The notes under the pieces are model-generated. The model was not told where the DNA came from. It worked only from the letters and a program-made list of their open reading frames with translations, and made no database searches. A stretch of DNA of 64,000 bases, from NCBI GenBank assembly GCA_963277665.1, contig OY728157.1, positions 362,776,067 to 362,840,066 of the forward strand. Direction: 5' to 3'. This DNA comes from Viscum album. Its lineage: Eukaryota; Streptophyta; Magnoliopsida; Santalales; Viscaceae. The position numbers and the translations under genes were made by a program. Below, piece after piece: positions 1 to 10,236 of this stretch. Every line of letters starts with the position of its first letter. Position 1 is the first letter of the stretch.

Positions 1-580
1 GAAGTTCATGAGAAGATGTACACTGGTCCTAGTATAGGACAGGTTGTTAGTGACCGACAACGCCATATTATGGTAAGCAATTTTTTTAAAAAATAATGAT
101 ATTAATTTTATTATTATTCTAAATACTAATTATATTTGAAGGAAACGTATGAGGATGTGACTTCTCAGTTGTGAGAGAGTCAATCTGAGAACGAAGTTGA
201 TGCCACTAGAGAGTCAGGTTTTGATAAGGTGGCTTGGATATAGGTGAATTTATGTTATATAGAGAAAGGATGGGTGACTGGTATTGGTTCATTATTGACA
301 CCTACCACTTATTATGGTACTTTGGTGATGTCATTGGCTCGAAGGGAACTCATGGAGAGGGGTTTTCATCGTATGGTGCACAATATGAGCACAATTTGAA
401 ATCTCAAGATGAGATGGTACGACATGTGTAGAGAGAGATATAGTAGGAGTGTGAGTGGAAATGTTTTAGTGCTAATAATATGTGAGTATATGTGATTTCT
501 TACGCATGGTGTTGGTATGGAGTTTCCTCCTATGGGCCCTTCCAGTGATACTCTTCCACCTGATGATACCTCTTCATGAT
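1..580 (+). pseudogene. C-terminal remnant of a CACTA-associated plant transposase-like protein
   Basis: In frame 1 the first 69 bases read as a protein stretch containing TGPSIGQVVSDRQRH. A GTAAGC donor-like site follows. Reading resumes after an AT-rich gap near 142 with ETYEDVTSQL. One stop (TGA near 171) lies where Arg would be expected, then SENEVDATRESG follows. This layout resembles the C-terminal part of plant transposase proteins found in En/Spm elements (PF03004-like), which is an inference from style rather than a strong match. A proline-rich tail (PPMGPSSDTLPPDD) is readable at about 520-575. The coding region starts before the window. The reading at 234-431 in another frame appears incidental. 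Repeats typical of CACTA ends follow directly, which supports the assignment. Confidence 0.4.
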
Positions 581-739
581 TTGTGATTTTTGATGACTAT
601 TTTGTATCCAGGGGAGAGAAAATATATTATGTTTGAATTGATTTATTAATTTTATGGTTGGTTTAATTATTTTTTATTGTTTAAATTTTATAATTTTATT
701 TTTTTGGTATTTTAGTTTATTTTAAATAGTGAATTTGAG

Positions 740-1040
740 ACATAAACATCTTTACATCACAAATAATTTTTATGATGGCTCATCGCAAATATATATTTGT
801 GGTGGAAAGTCACAAATGGTTATTTAAGACCCATTATGGGAGTTATCTGTGATAGATAAGACTTTTGTCACAAATAAAAACTATTTGAGACGGGTCATCG
901 CAAATATCCATATTTGCGATGCATTCTTCTACAATGGTATATTTGTGACAACCTCCCATTGTATATGATTTTTTATGATGGGAGCCCATCACAAAAACGT
1001 TAAATTATAGTTGTGATGTTATTCATTTTTCTTCTTGTAT
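740..1040 (+). repeat. CACTA-type subterminal repeat region (3' end of the upstream transposon)
   Basis: Short direct and inverted copies of motifs such as CATCGCAAAT, ATTTGCGATG and GACGGGTCATCGCAAAT recur through this stretch, with degenerate forms like CATCACAAA. Repeats of this kind line the ends of plant CACTA elements, and the same motif family occurs at 7349-7480 and 22436-22827. A possible decayed terminus (TTTTTCTTCTTGTA) lies near 1028-1041. The exact end is not certain. The 600-740 gap is AT-rich and shows nothing else. Confidence 0.45.
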
Positions 1041-1085
1041 TTTAAATTTATTCCATTTCCAAGTAGTTCTACTTCCCCAATAAAT

Positions 1086-1099
1086 TGGAATCAGAGGCA
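1086..1099 (+). other. Degenerate primer-binding site of a Tnt1-like copia remnant
   Basis: TGGAATCAGAGGCA resembles the initiator-Met tRNA primer-binding site TGGTATCAGAGC used by many plant LTR retrotransposons. The preceding CTTCCCCAATA could be a decayed LTR end. It sits the right way round and upstream of the decayed copia gag that follows. Positions 1100-1540 would then be leader; I see no gene there. Confidence 0.45.
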
Positions 1100-1559
1100 T
1101 TGAGATTGAAGTAGTGGCATGCAAAGAGATTTTTCAGTGATTAGAAAAATGAATGTGGTCAGAAAAAAAAAATTGAACTCAGATCTGTGAAGTGCTCATC
1201 AAGATGATTCAAATGGTGAAAACATCATCAAAACAGAGTTAAAATGAAGTCATTAGATGCTGTCAAAGTTTTGGTCAACTCGATAGTGCTACAGAATCCC
1301 CTTTATATAGAATATAGTATTATTCACACTAGTGGTGGATTTCTAGCAGTTTTTCTGATGACTATTCTATAAATACACCTTTGTTCCACCACATCGGTCG
1401 ATCTAGACCATTGAAACTATTTTGTCTATATATTGGACAATCAAAGTCCATTTTTAGTGATCCAAGAGTTGTTTCTAGGTATTTTAACTATTCTGAATGC
1501 ATCTCTATGATTATATTTTTGATATTCTCATTATATTAATTAAAGAAAAATCTTGTAAT

Positions 1560-2972
1560 ATGATTACAATCACCTATTTTAATTATACCATATGGAAACC
1601 CAAAATGGAGGATCTTTTATATATTAAATATGTATGGAAACTAAAAGTGAAGAATAATATATCAATTATAGTGAAAGAGTAGGAATCTTCAATAAGCAAT
1701 AGATTCAGTGAGATGATGTCAACCAGTACCCCATTAGTTGATGTGGAGTGGGTTGTGCTCAACAGGAAGTGTGCTTATCAAATAGGACAGTGGTTCGACA
1801 AGAGAATCTCACAAAATTTTATCAATGAACATGATGCTTCCATTCTATAGTGAAAATTGTAAAAGATATATGAAAGAAAAACCACACATAATAATGAAAA
1901 CTTGATATGATAACTTGTAAACTTTAAGTACAAGGATGAGAACAACGTATCAAAGCACATGAGCAAGTTACAAGGTATTTTTTATCAGTTTAATTCCATG
2001 AAAATTATGGTTGAATATGAGTTACAGGCATTGTTGATGTTGAGTTGTTTACCAAAGATGTGGGACACACTAGCAATTTAGGTTAGTAATTCAACTCTAT
2101 ATAGAACCATAACCATAGAAACTGTGCAGGATAGAATGTTGAATGAAGTGTGCCAAAGGAAGAAAGAGGGATATACACCTGAATCAAAATCTCTTGTCAC
2201 TGAAATATAGGGGAAGTAGAAATATAAAGGAAGAAGTAGAGTAAGATAACCCTATGACCAAATTATAAAAAGGAGTAAGCAATTGAAATCTCGATTGATA
2301 TGTAATATGAAGTTACACAACTATAGAAAAATCTAACACTTCATTCAGAAATTTAAGTGGATGAATGTAGAGTATAGAAATCTAGATGGTAAGAACCAAA
2401 ATAATGATGTTGCGGTTGTCAATAAAGAGATCATTTTTGTCCAGGAAGATAATGAGGTCATTCTTTCAATCCAAGTCTTGATATGGATGATTGATTTGGG
2501 TGCCTCCTACCTTGTCACCTCCAGAAGATATTTCTTATCATATTACACTTCAGGGAGTTTTGGACATGTAAGGATGGTAAATGATGGTGAATCTAAAATC
2601 ACTGGTATTAGTAATATTTTTCTTGAGACTAATATTTGATGTGGGTTACTATTGAATAATGTGGGAAATTATCCTAATATTTTCCTCAATATGATATCTA
2701 CTGGAATGCTTGATAATGATGGATATGTTAGTTCCTTTGGTGATGGGAAATTGAAGCTTACTAAAGGTAATCTGGTAATTGAAAAAAGAAGGAAAGAAAC
2801 TTCTATTTATATCATAAATTCTATACCTTATATAGAAGAATACAATATAGTCAGAAAATATGTTCTAATAGAAGTTTTTCACATGTGTCTTGGCCACATG
2901 AGCAAGAGAGGAATCAAAATTCTCTTTAATAGTGATCTATTAACATGAATAAAATTTAAACATTTAGATACT
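1560..2972 (+). pseudogene. Decayed Tnt1-like Ty1/copia gag, protease and GAG-pre-integrase region
   Basis: Several frames joined by stops and frameshifts give a copia polyprotein. The gag start contains YTIWKPKMEDLL, the usual 'W-K-x-K-M-E-D-L-L' pattern. A UBN2-type gag middle reads HMSKLQGIFYQFNSMKI and LSCLPKMWDTL. The protease-like segment MIDLGASYLVTSRRYF has DLGAS where DSGAS is expected, so the catalytic motif is damaged. The GAG-pre-integrase tail reads CLGHMSKRGIKIL. These pieces follow the normal order of a Tnt1/Tork-type copia element. Coding similarity stops at 2972, exactly where the gypsy1 LTR begins, so the remainder was separated by that insertion and is not in the window. 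Confidence 0.7.
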
Positions 2973-5900
2973 TGTAAGGATCTAGATCTGAGTAGACCAA
3001 AAATAATTCCTATTTATGAGAATTTTTGTTCTTGGAGGATGCTTAGAATTAGCCTCGAGGTGTTGTCTATTAAAAAAGCTGGGAGTAGGGTGAATACATG
3101 ATGTGTAATGCTTATACGCCATGTAAGTGCGGTTCATGGCTTGTTAAGGGTGGTTCAAAAGGTTTTACATGAAGTGAATTTAATTGGGACTAAAAGTTTC
3201 TAGATGATATGTTTTTTGATGAGATCTGACCCCTGAAATTTACATGACGTGTAAATGGTTTACATGCCATGTAAATGTCCTATGCAGTGTTTTTATAAAT
3301 GTTCAATCGCTTGGGTTGTCTCTAAACACTACAACCACTAGATCTCTCTCCTAGTTCTAGGTTACTTGGTGACCCTTATTCAAACGTCTTGGATTCCCTT
3401 CAATCGGGGATCAATTCTTATCTTCTATCTTTGATCGATGGTGAACTAAGGTGATTTCTACCTCCATTTCTTGTGGTTTCCTCTCATCTAGTCACGTTTC
3501 CTCACATATCTTCTCACCATGTTATGGTGTTTTATCTTAATTGTTTCTAAATGGGTTTTCCTGGGTTTTTTAGTGTATTTGTGTTGTGGAATCCTTAGAG
3601 GGATGTAGTTCCTGTGAGATAGGTGATTGAAGATTCGTAATGTGATTCATTCTCATCCAAAGAATGTTGATTGTTTTTAAGCTAGGGGATTCATTGCTTC
3701 TCTTATTTTATTTATGTTCAATCATAAATTGAGCATGGTTTATAACTTTGGATGGAAATGGAATTAAACTAATGAGATTAAACTATATTAAATAATAGGT
3801 TGTGATTTCATATTGGCAATGTTGTTGTTTTGTGTTGTGATAGTGATTTGGCTCATGATTTTCTAGATAGTTTGATATCTATGTTATGATTTTTTAGTAC
3901 TTTTTTATACTTGTAATAGAATGTTGAAATTTTTAAATAATGTAAATATGTAACTAATCGATAATTAATTTTCTTGAGAATTAAATAAGAGGCGTATTTG
4001 TAATCTAGTGTTTAATGTAATTTGATGATAATAAAATTGATGAAATGTTCATATTTAATTAAAATCGATCTTCCATATGATTATTTGAATTGATAAATAA
4101 TGTTAATCATGTTTAAAATTGATTATAAAATTAAAAATTCATGTTAATTGAGAATTTTACTTCTCTAAGATTGTTGAAACTAGAATAAATGCTAAGCGCA
4201 TGTTTTTCCTTTGATAGCATGTTATAGATTGATGCCTTAGGTTTCCCATAATTAGAACTGGTTAATAAATGAATTGGTTAATTTAAGATATGATAATGAT
4301 TGGTTGTGTGATAAATATATTTTCTAGTTCCTGAGTTTCTCATTTTCTTGAGAAGGTCGAGTGTCGTGTTTTGGAGTAGTGAAAACTCATTTGTATGAGA
4401 AAGTTGAATTCCTTGTTTTGAGGGACCAGATTCCCTATTTATTACTTGTTTTTTCCTACTAATTTTTTGATGTGCTCTGGATATGAGCCTTTTGATATGA
4501 TCCTGGTATAACTGATCTTGGGATGGATGATTTGATATAGGGTAGGGAGGCCCATATGTGGTGTGATCCTGGGATGGTTGAGCCTGGGATTACAATTGTT
4601 ATATGGGGTGGGGAGGCCCTGGATGATATGGAATTAGATGAATCCTATGTTGGTGAGATACATTAGTATATGCATGTAGGTGTCAGGGATGGAACTAAAT
4701 ATGATGGAACGGTTTGAATATGATCTTACCTATTGTTGATGAGATACTGAGAGCTGATATTCTTGCTTATAAATCTATTAAATGGTTGGTGACTGAGTTA
4801 CTTATTTTATCTGCATTTCTTTCTCCACTGCTTAAGGTAGCTGGAGGTGCTTGGTTGCATGTTTCCTCTTGGTGGTAGCTTAGGGTGGTTTTCCTAGTGT
4901 ACCTAGATATGAAATGATGATATTAATAAACAAATGTTTAACCCACAGGGTTGGTTGATGGTGGAATGAAAATGCTAAAAATATGTTAATCTTGATAAAC
5001 CATAGACTTGGTTTGGATTATGCCTGGAGGACATGGAATTTACTCTGATGTTTACCATAATGTATTTCAATGTAATGTAACATGGAATAATTTTAATGGT
5101 TAATTAATGGATAATGAAGTAATTGAAAGTAATAAATGGTTTAAAAATAAAGTAATTAATTAATGTATCCCTTTTATATGCTTGTGTTCTTATAGGACAT
5201 CTAGTCTTAACAGTGGAAGTCAAGATTCTGAGTGACATTAGCTACATTTGAGTTTAAGACTAAGTTATTCCCATAGTGTGGTTGTGAGATATATTATATC
5301 ATGTATATTCTATGATTTCATACATTTCCCCACCCATGTTGGTTAGGGAAACTCACACCCAATGGACTTTTGGAGGGTGTTTTCCCCAACATTCTGGTCG
5401 GAGGATGGATGGATGACTATCCCCTATGGCTTCACTCTCTTCTCTTGGTAGTTAGTTATATTAGTATGCACATCAGTTAGATTTTCCATATATGTTTATA
5501 TATGGGATGTGATGGATTTTGGTTATTTCACAAACATGTATAACCAGATATAGTATTCAAATGATTATTATAGGTATGAAGTGTATAGGTTGTGATGGAT
5601 TGAGGTATTTACTCGATATATGGGTTGTGATGGCTTGATGTATAATACCCAATGTTTGATATATGTCATACAGGTTGTGATGGATCCCAGAAACTACTTG
5701 GTTACTATATATGGTTATGTGATATGGGATAATGTGGTTATGTGATGAATGAGGTTCATGTTTTGATTCCTTTCCTAGGTGTTTTTGGGTCATCTTATTT
5801 TTAGAGAGTGATGGATCAAGACATGTGATGTTGGGACAAAGAAAAAAACTAGTGGGGAAGTGGGAGCGGGGTACCCTTGATGTTTTATTATTATACTATA

Positions 5901-6235
5901 TGCTCTCTTGTATATGATACTTGGTGAGAGTTATCCATTGTGAAGCTGGGAACTTAGTATACCTATTTAGGTGATGAGTTAGTTTACTATTATTCATTAT
6001 GCTTTAGCATGCTTTCTTTATCTGTTGCATGAGAGGCTTTGGGTAGGATCCTAATGAGTATATTTTTATGCTCACCCTATGTATATATAAACTATTTTTC
6101 AGGTCATCTGGAGAAGTTTGGTGATCAAGCTATATATTACTAGCTCAGGTTTTAACCGGAGTTATTTGGGCTTTGTGATCACTACCATCTTTACCTATTT
6201 AGTACTGGTAGTTTTACTCAGTAGTCAGCGCCCTA
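2973..6235 (+). repeat. Left (5') LTR of gypsy1, a Tekay-like Ty3/gypsy element
   Basis: The stretch starting TGTAAGG is repeated, strongly diverged, from 25987 onward. Shared landmarks include an early TGGGAG-AGGGT-AATACA stretch, the tandem TTTACA...TGTAAA palindromes, a block near 3690-4400 and a GGAGGGTGTTTTCCCCAACAT block (5370 and 28385). The start is set by where similarity begins (2973 against 25987) and by the end of the copia coding remnant. The 3' boundary is approximate: similarity to the gypsy2 LTR fades near 6220-6235. By eye the two gypsy1 LTRs differ at roughly a quarter of positions in the first 150 bases, so the element is old. No host gene is seen. Confidence 0.7.
3239..3275. 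repeat. Two tandem 17-bp palindromes in the gypsy1 left LTR
   Basis: TTTACATGACGTGTAAA (3239-3255) and TTTACATGCCATGTAAA (3259-3275) are spaced at 20 bp. Each has TTTACA/TGTAAA arms. Three such units occur in the other LTR at 26253-26309. Confidence 0.8.
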
Positions 6236-6817
6236 TTCCTGACCATCCACACTAAAAAGTTGCATTTTTATTGGACATCCATGCACCACAGCATCTCCCC
6301 CCAAACATCCAAGCCATTCTAGTTATCCTACAAATTGTGAAAGTCTATCGCAGAGAACACCCCTGAAGAGAAACTCATGAAAATGAATTTGTATGGGTCA
6401 TTTCTATGCACGATTCTATAAAAAACTCCCTTCTAGTTCTTGTCCAAGGTGGCTTGGATGAATCTAGGGTCATCATGATAGGGGAGTCTTTAAGATTATT
6501 TAAAAATAAGATATGTGTTTTGGGGTTCCCAGTTGTTAGGATAGAGGAGTTTTCGGTTAGTCAGGGGTAGGTCCCAACCCTCATCATCTCATTTCTCTGG
6601 GATTGTTAGTTCTCATACCTATTCCAAGGGATTATATGCATGTTTTTCTTGTGTAGTATGTGGTCCAGTTTGGGATTAGCAAAGAGGATATGGGGTAGGA
6701 AAAGTCTAGCATCAAGATGCTCTTCACCCTCAAAAAGCATAGCGCAGCTATGGAGGTGGTTGTCGGAAGGGTCATAGAGGTCATGGAGTAGGTTACGGTC
6801 AGCTTCATGATTTAGTA
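6236..6817 (+). other. Decayed gypsy1 leader/gag interval with no recognisable gene
   Basis: This interval lies between the LTR and the protease. A gypsy gag (about 1 kb with a zinc knuckle) is expected here. I find no gag motif and no knuckle, and the space is too short for one, so the gag was probably deleted or has decayed. No clear primer-binding site is visible. Confidence 0.4.
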
Positions 6818-7348
6818 TTGTCAGTGTTAGGTGATCCATATGTGATTCAAGGTACGCTTTTCTTATTTTATGCATGGGTGCATGCTTTGTTTGATTCAGG
6901 AGCGATGCACTCCTTTATATCACCTACCAGCATCCATGCATTTGGACTTAAGGTAGAGAGGCTGTCAGTTCCCTTGGCATTGACTACACTATTTAGAGGT
7001 CAAAATGACCTATATAAAGTATTTAGAGACTGTGATCTAGTGTTGGGGTAGCACCACACTTGGGGATATTTCCTATATTTGCTAATATAACCATATGACA
7101 TCATCCTCGATATGTATTGTTTGTATTTGGTGTAGGATATCATGGATTAATTTAAGAGGTGGGTTGTGTTTTATAATGCTGATAGAGATCCAATGATTTT
7201 ATTTAGGGAGCGAAACCCTCGGATGGGTCAGAGGTGTGTTTTGCACTTATCATCTTTGATTATTGATCTAATGCTGAGTTCATCTAAGGTTCAGCAGTTT
7301 CTATTTCCCACGGTTGTGGAAGAGTACCCTAATGTTTTTCTAGAGGAT
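6818..7348 (+). pseudogene. gypsy1 protease and protease-RT linker, decayed
   Basis: The reading YAWVHALFDSGAMHSFISPTS (near 6866-6930) is a retropepsin-type active site (DSGA) of Ty3/gypsy elements. It is followed by the typical GLKVERLSVPLAL stretch and FRDCDLVLG. A stop and frame changes follow. The reading resumes with a degraded 'D-I-I-L-D-M' segment and then the linker ending EEYPNVFLED, which in intact relatives leads into the 'LPP.R.' start of the RT. Coding similarity stops at 7348 and continues at 22831, where the CACTA-like insertion ends. The gene is broken by stops and by that insertion. Confidence 0.75.
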
Positions 7349-7379
7349 CACAATTGGAAATTGAGTTATTTGTGATGTG

Positions 7380-7490
7380 TCATTTGCAACGTGCCCCCAT
7401 CGCAAATGGCCCATTGTAGAAAATGGCATCATAAATAGTTTCACCGAGTTTTTTAAAAAACCTTATTGCAACAGACCCGTCGTAAAAACA
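7380..7490. repeat. CACTA left subterminal repeats
   Basis: Copies of CATTTGCAACG, CATCGCAAATGG, CATCATAAATAG and GACCCGTCGTAAA lie just inside the left terminus. They match the motif family at 22436-22827. Confidence 0.55.
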
Positions 7491-7855
7491 TAAAAAAAAT
7501 ACATAAAATAATATATATAAAATAATATAAATAAAATAATAATAATAACAAAATAATATTAATAAAATAATATTAATAATATTAACAATATTAATAATAT
7601 TAATAATATTAATATAATAATGTTATTAATATAATAATAATATTATAATAATATTAGTATTATTAATAAAATTAATAATAATTATTATTATTATTATAAA
7701 ATAATAAAAACCTCAATATTAGTAAAAATATAATAAAAATTTTAATAATTTTAATAAAATAATAAATAAATAATAAAAATAAATAATAAAGTAATAAAAT
7801 ATTAAATAATTAAATAAATAATAGAAAACACAATATCCATAATAATATAAAAAAC
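7491..7855. repeat. AT-rich (AAT/ATA)n low-complexity tract
   Basis: This is almost pure A/T, with trinucleotide-like AATAAT, ATTAAT and TATTAT runs. No coding potential is seen. The adjoining 7856-8231 stretch holds nothing I can assign. Confidence 0.85.
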
Positions 7856-8231
7856 ATACTAAATCATTAGTCAGACATCGCATGTACTTCGTCGTCTATT
7901 GGGGTTGCTGCTCCAGTATATACTGATCACAACGTGTGTCAGATTAAAGTGTAGTTGATTCTTGCATGTCTCAAAATCTCAAAATAGTATTAATTATCAA
8001 TATAACCACGTTTTTATTGTTATTCTATGTTGAACTGCCAACACTACATGTTAACACAATTTTCTTAGCCAGAAATTTTTTCCCATTCAAAAAGGAGAAA
8101 GTTTTTCGGTTAACAACATCAAATTTATATGCAGTGTTGTCAGTTTGAAAAAAAAAAGACAATGAATATGGAAAACGTGGTTACATTGGTAGAAAGAATC
8201 ATTTTATCTATTTTGTGGCTTTTTGTAGATA

Positions 8232-8236
8232 GTTGA
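8232..8236 (+). repeat. Target-site duplication GTTGA, left copy
   Basis: GTTGA directly precedes the TGTTGG start of the SIRE-A 5' LTR. The same five bases follow the 3' LTR at 20439-20443. A perfect 5-bp duplication is the normal mark of LTR-retrotransposon integrase. Confidence 0.95.
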
Positions 8237-8399
8237 TGTTGGAATCACCTGTTTTGATAATCCCAAATCATGCTTAAACATTAACTATGATGTATTAAAC
8301 CTTTGCATTAATCTTATTATTCTATGCTTAAACGTATTTTATTCTAAACAGTTCATATTCTTACTCTCATAACTTTACTGTAACAGCTTACAGTAGTAT

Positions 8400-8900
8400 T
8401 TACATAAGTTTGGTATTGTTAGCTAACAGTCGGAGTTTTCTTTTCAAAGTCACAGTTACAGTTAACTGTCACCTTAAGTTACTGTTGCAATAAGTTCACA
8501 GTTACAAGGTTACAGTCGAAGACTAATACAAGCTTACAGTTACAAGTCTACTGCTATCTATTGTCAAAGATCACAGACAAAGGTCACAGTTACAAGACTT
8601 CTGTTCAAAGTTTTCTCTGTTCAAGTTTACAGTCGAACAAGCCTACAGTCATAAGCCTACAGTCAAGGTTACAGTTAGACAGCTTCTGTCGACTAAGTCT
8701 ACTGATGATCGAAGTCTACAGTTGACAAAGGTTACAGTTCTACAAATTTGATGTTACAAGTCTACAGTTAGAAAGGCTACAGTTATATGGAGTAAAAGCT
8801 ACCATTGCAAGCCTACAGACAACAAGCCCTTTGTTAGAGTCAGCAGTCAGAAGGAAGTCCACAGTTGGAAGACCACAGTTGAAGTCAACAGTGACATACA
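8400..8900 (+). promoter_or_regulatory. Dense CAGTTA/CAGTTG (MYB-core-like) array in SIRE-A U3
   Basis: Units such as TCACAGTTACA, CTACAGTT, TTACAGTC and CCACAGTTG recur every 10-40 bases. At least 15 match the plant MYB core CNGTTR on one strand or the other (for example 8452, 8460, 8497, 8536, 8587, 8671, 8718, 8765, 8779 and 8872). This could be a transcription-factor-responsive enhancer. The functional role is inferred; the repetition is visible. Confidence 0.5.
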
Positions 8901-9670
8901 TTCTCGACTCACTGTTTTAATTTCTTTATTTCCTACATTTAATCTATCTAACGGTCATATCATACATTTTGATGATTTGTCAAATATCTGATAAAGGTTG
9001 TCGGATGTCAGGAACCCGTACCTCGTACCTGCTGAAAAGAAATCTTTTCTGTCCCCTGTCGGGAGATAAATACGAGAAGACTACGCTGCCCAAAATATAG
9101 AGATGCGAACCAGAGAAGTGCGTGGGTGGACAAAATATACCAGAAACACAAGAAGATAAAAATGAGTTCCATCAAGAACACAGTGAAGCACATAGACGAT
9201 CAAATATACTCGAGAAGTGTTCTGTGCATACAAGAAGAACCCTGAAGAACTTCATCGACTACATTCTCACTACCTGTGAACCTGGAGCATACGACACTCT
9301 GTTTTTCAAAAAGAAACGAGAAGAGGACTCAAACTCTCTTCTGATCGAATACAAGAGCTACACTGAGATCACCAGAATCACTTCTAAACTCTACATCTCT
9401 TGTTCTGTGATTTATTCTACATTTTGAGCAGTGTGTGTTATCTGCTGTATTAAACACACACACTGACTCCTGTACTTTCACTGGAGGATCTGTATATCCT
9501 CAGCAAATCTTTTTGCACTCCAATTTCCCACTGTGGATAGTGGTAGAGGTCCTGTGACCTGGACAGCTTGCTGCTGTTGTTTGTTTTCCCACGAAGAACT
9601 GTGGTAGAGGTCTTGTGACCTGGACAGTGTGTTCACTGTTGTTAACCCCGATCCAGGGTGTGGATTATTT

Positions 9671-9678
9671 TATATAAA
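9671..9678 (+). promoter_or_regulatory. Candidate TATA box of SIRE-A LTR
   Basis: TATATAAA lies 1435 bp into the LTR and is conserved in the 3' LTR at 20029-20036. It is the clearest TATA-like element in an otherwise mixed context. No start-site data are available, so it is only a candidate. Confidence 0.35.
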
Positions 9679-10082
9679 CTTTTGAGAGGACTAAGTCTCG
9701 GCTTGAGACTGAACCTCTTGGTTAACTCTCTGTGTTTTTAGTTATACTCTATATCCATACTATACATATGTATTTCATATTCCGCTGCTATTACTTTGAA
9801 ATATAATCTATCTTCAAAGCTACTTTGATAATTAAATTCGCAAGTGTTTATATTTGTTATAAATCAGTAAGTTAGTTTCAAAAGTTAATTTAATCATAAG
9901 ATTAAGTTAACTGAGAATTAATCAATCTTTGAGAAACTAATTGAACCTTTATAATCTATATAAATTCACTACAGTTTAATTTGTTTTTGAAATTGGGGGA
10001 CTTTAATAGAAATTGTTTTTAATAGAAATTTTAATTGGAACTCAATTCACCCCCCTCTTGAGTGTCCACTCCGACCAACATT

Positions 10083-10094
10083 TGGTATCAGAGG
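10083..10094 (+). other. SIRE-A primer-binding site (initiator tRNA-Met)
   Basis: TGGTATCAGAGG starts two bases after the 5' LTR. It matches the complement of the plant initiator-Met tRNA 3' end except at the last base (TGGTATCAGAGC expected). It primes minus-strand DNA synthesis. Confidence 0.92.
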
Positions 10095-10236
10095 GTGTGT
10101 GTATCTCTGTTATACTTGCTCAAAGTTTTATTTTAACTCTCTGTTTTTAAACTGTGATTGTAGTTTTATCTAAAAGATCTTAAATTTCTGTTAGTTCTAA
10201 ATTTTATCTCTTTAAAATATTTTCTAGAATTTCCTT

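Larger units (their letters stand above)
8237..10080 (+). repeat. SIRE-A 5' LTR
   Basis: It starts TGTTGGAATC and ends CCGACCAACA (TG...CA), 1844 bp. The 3' LTR is the same length. It includes U3 with a dense CAGTT-type motif array (about 8400-8900), a TATATAAA box near 9671 and a GTGTGTGTTATC stretch near 9430. The 101-codon open frame inside it (9122-9427) is most likely incidental. Confidence 0.95.

Noticed and set aside
9122..9427. 101-codon ORF in the SIRE-A LTR, duplicated at 19480-19785
   Set aside because: Its repetition only reflects the identical LTRs. It shows no known motif, and a long U5/R region can hold a chance ORF.
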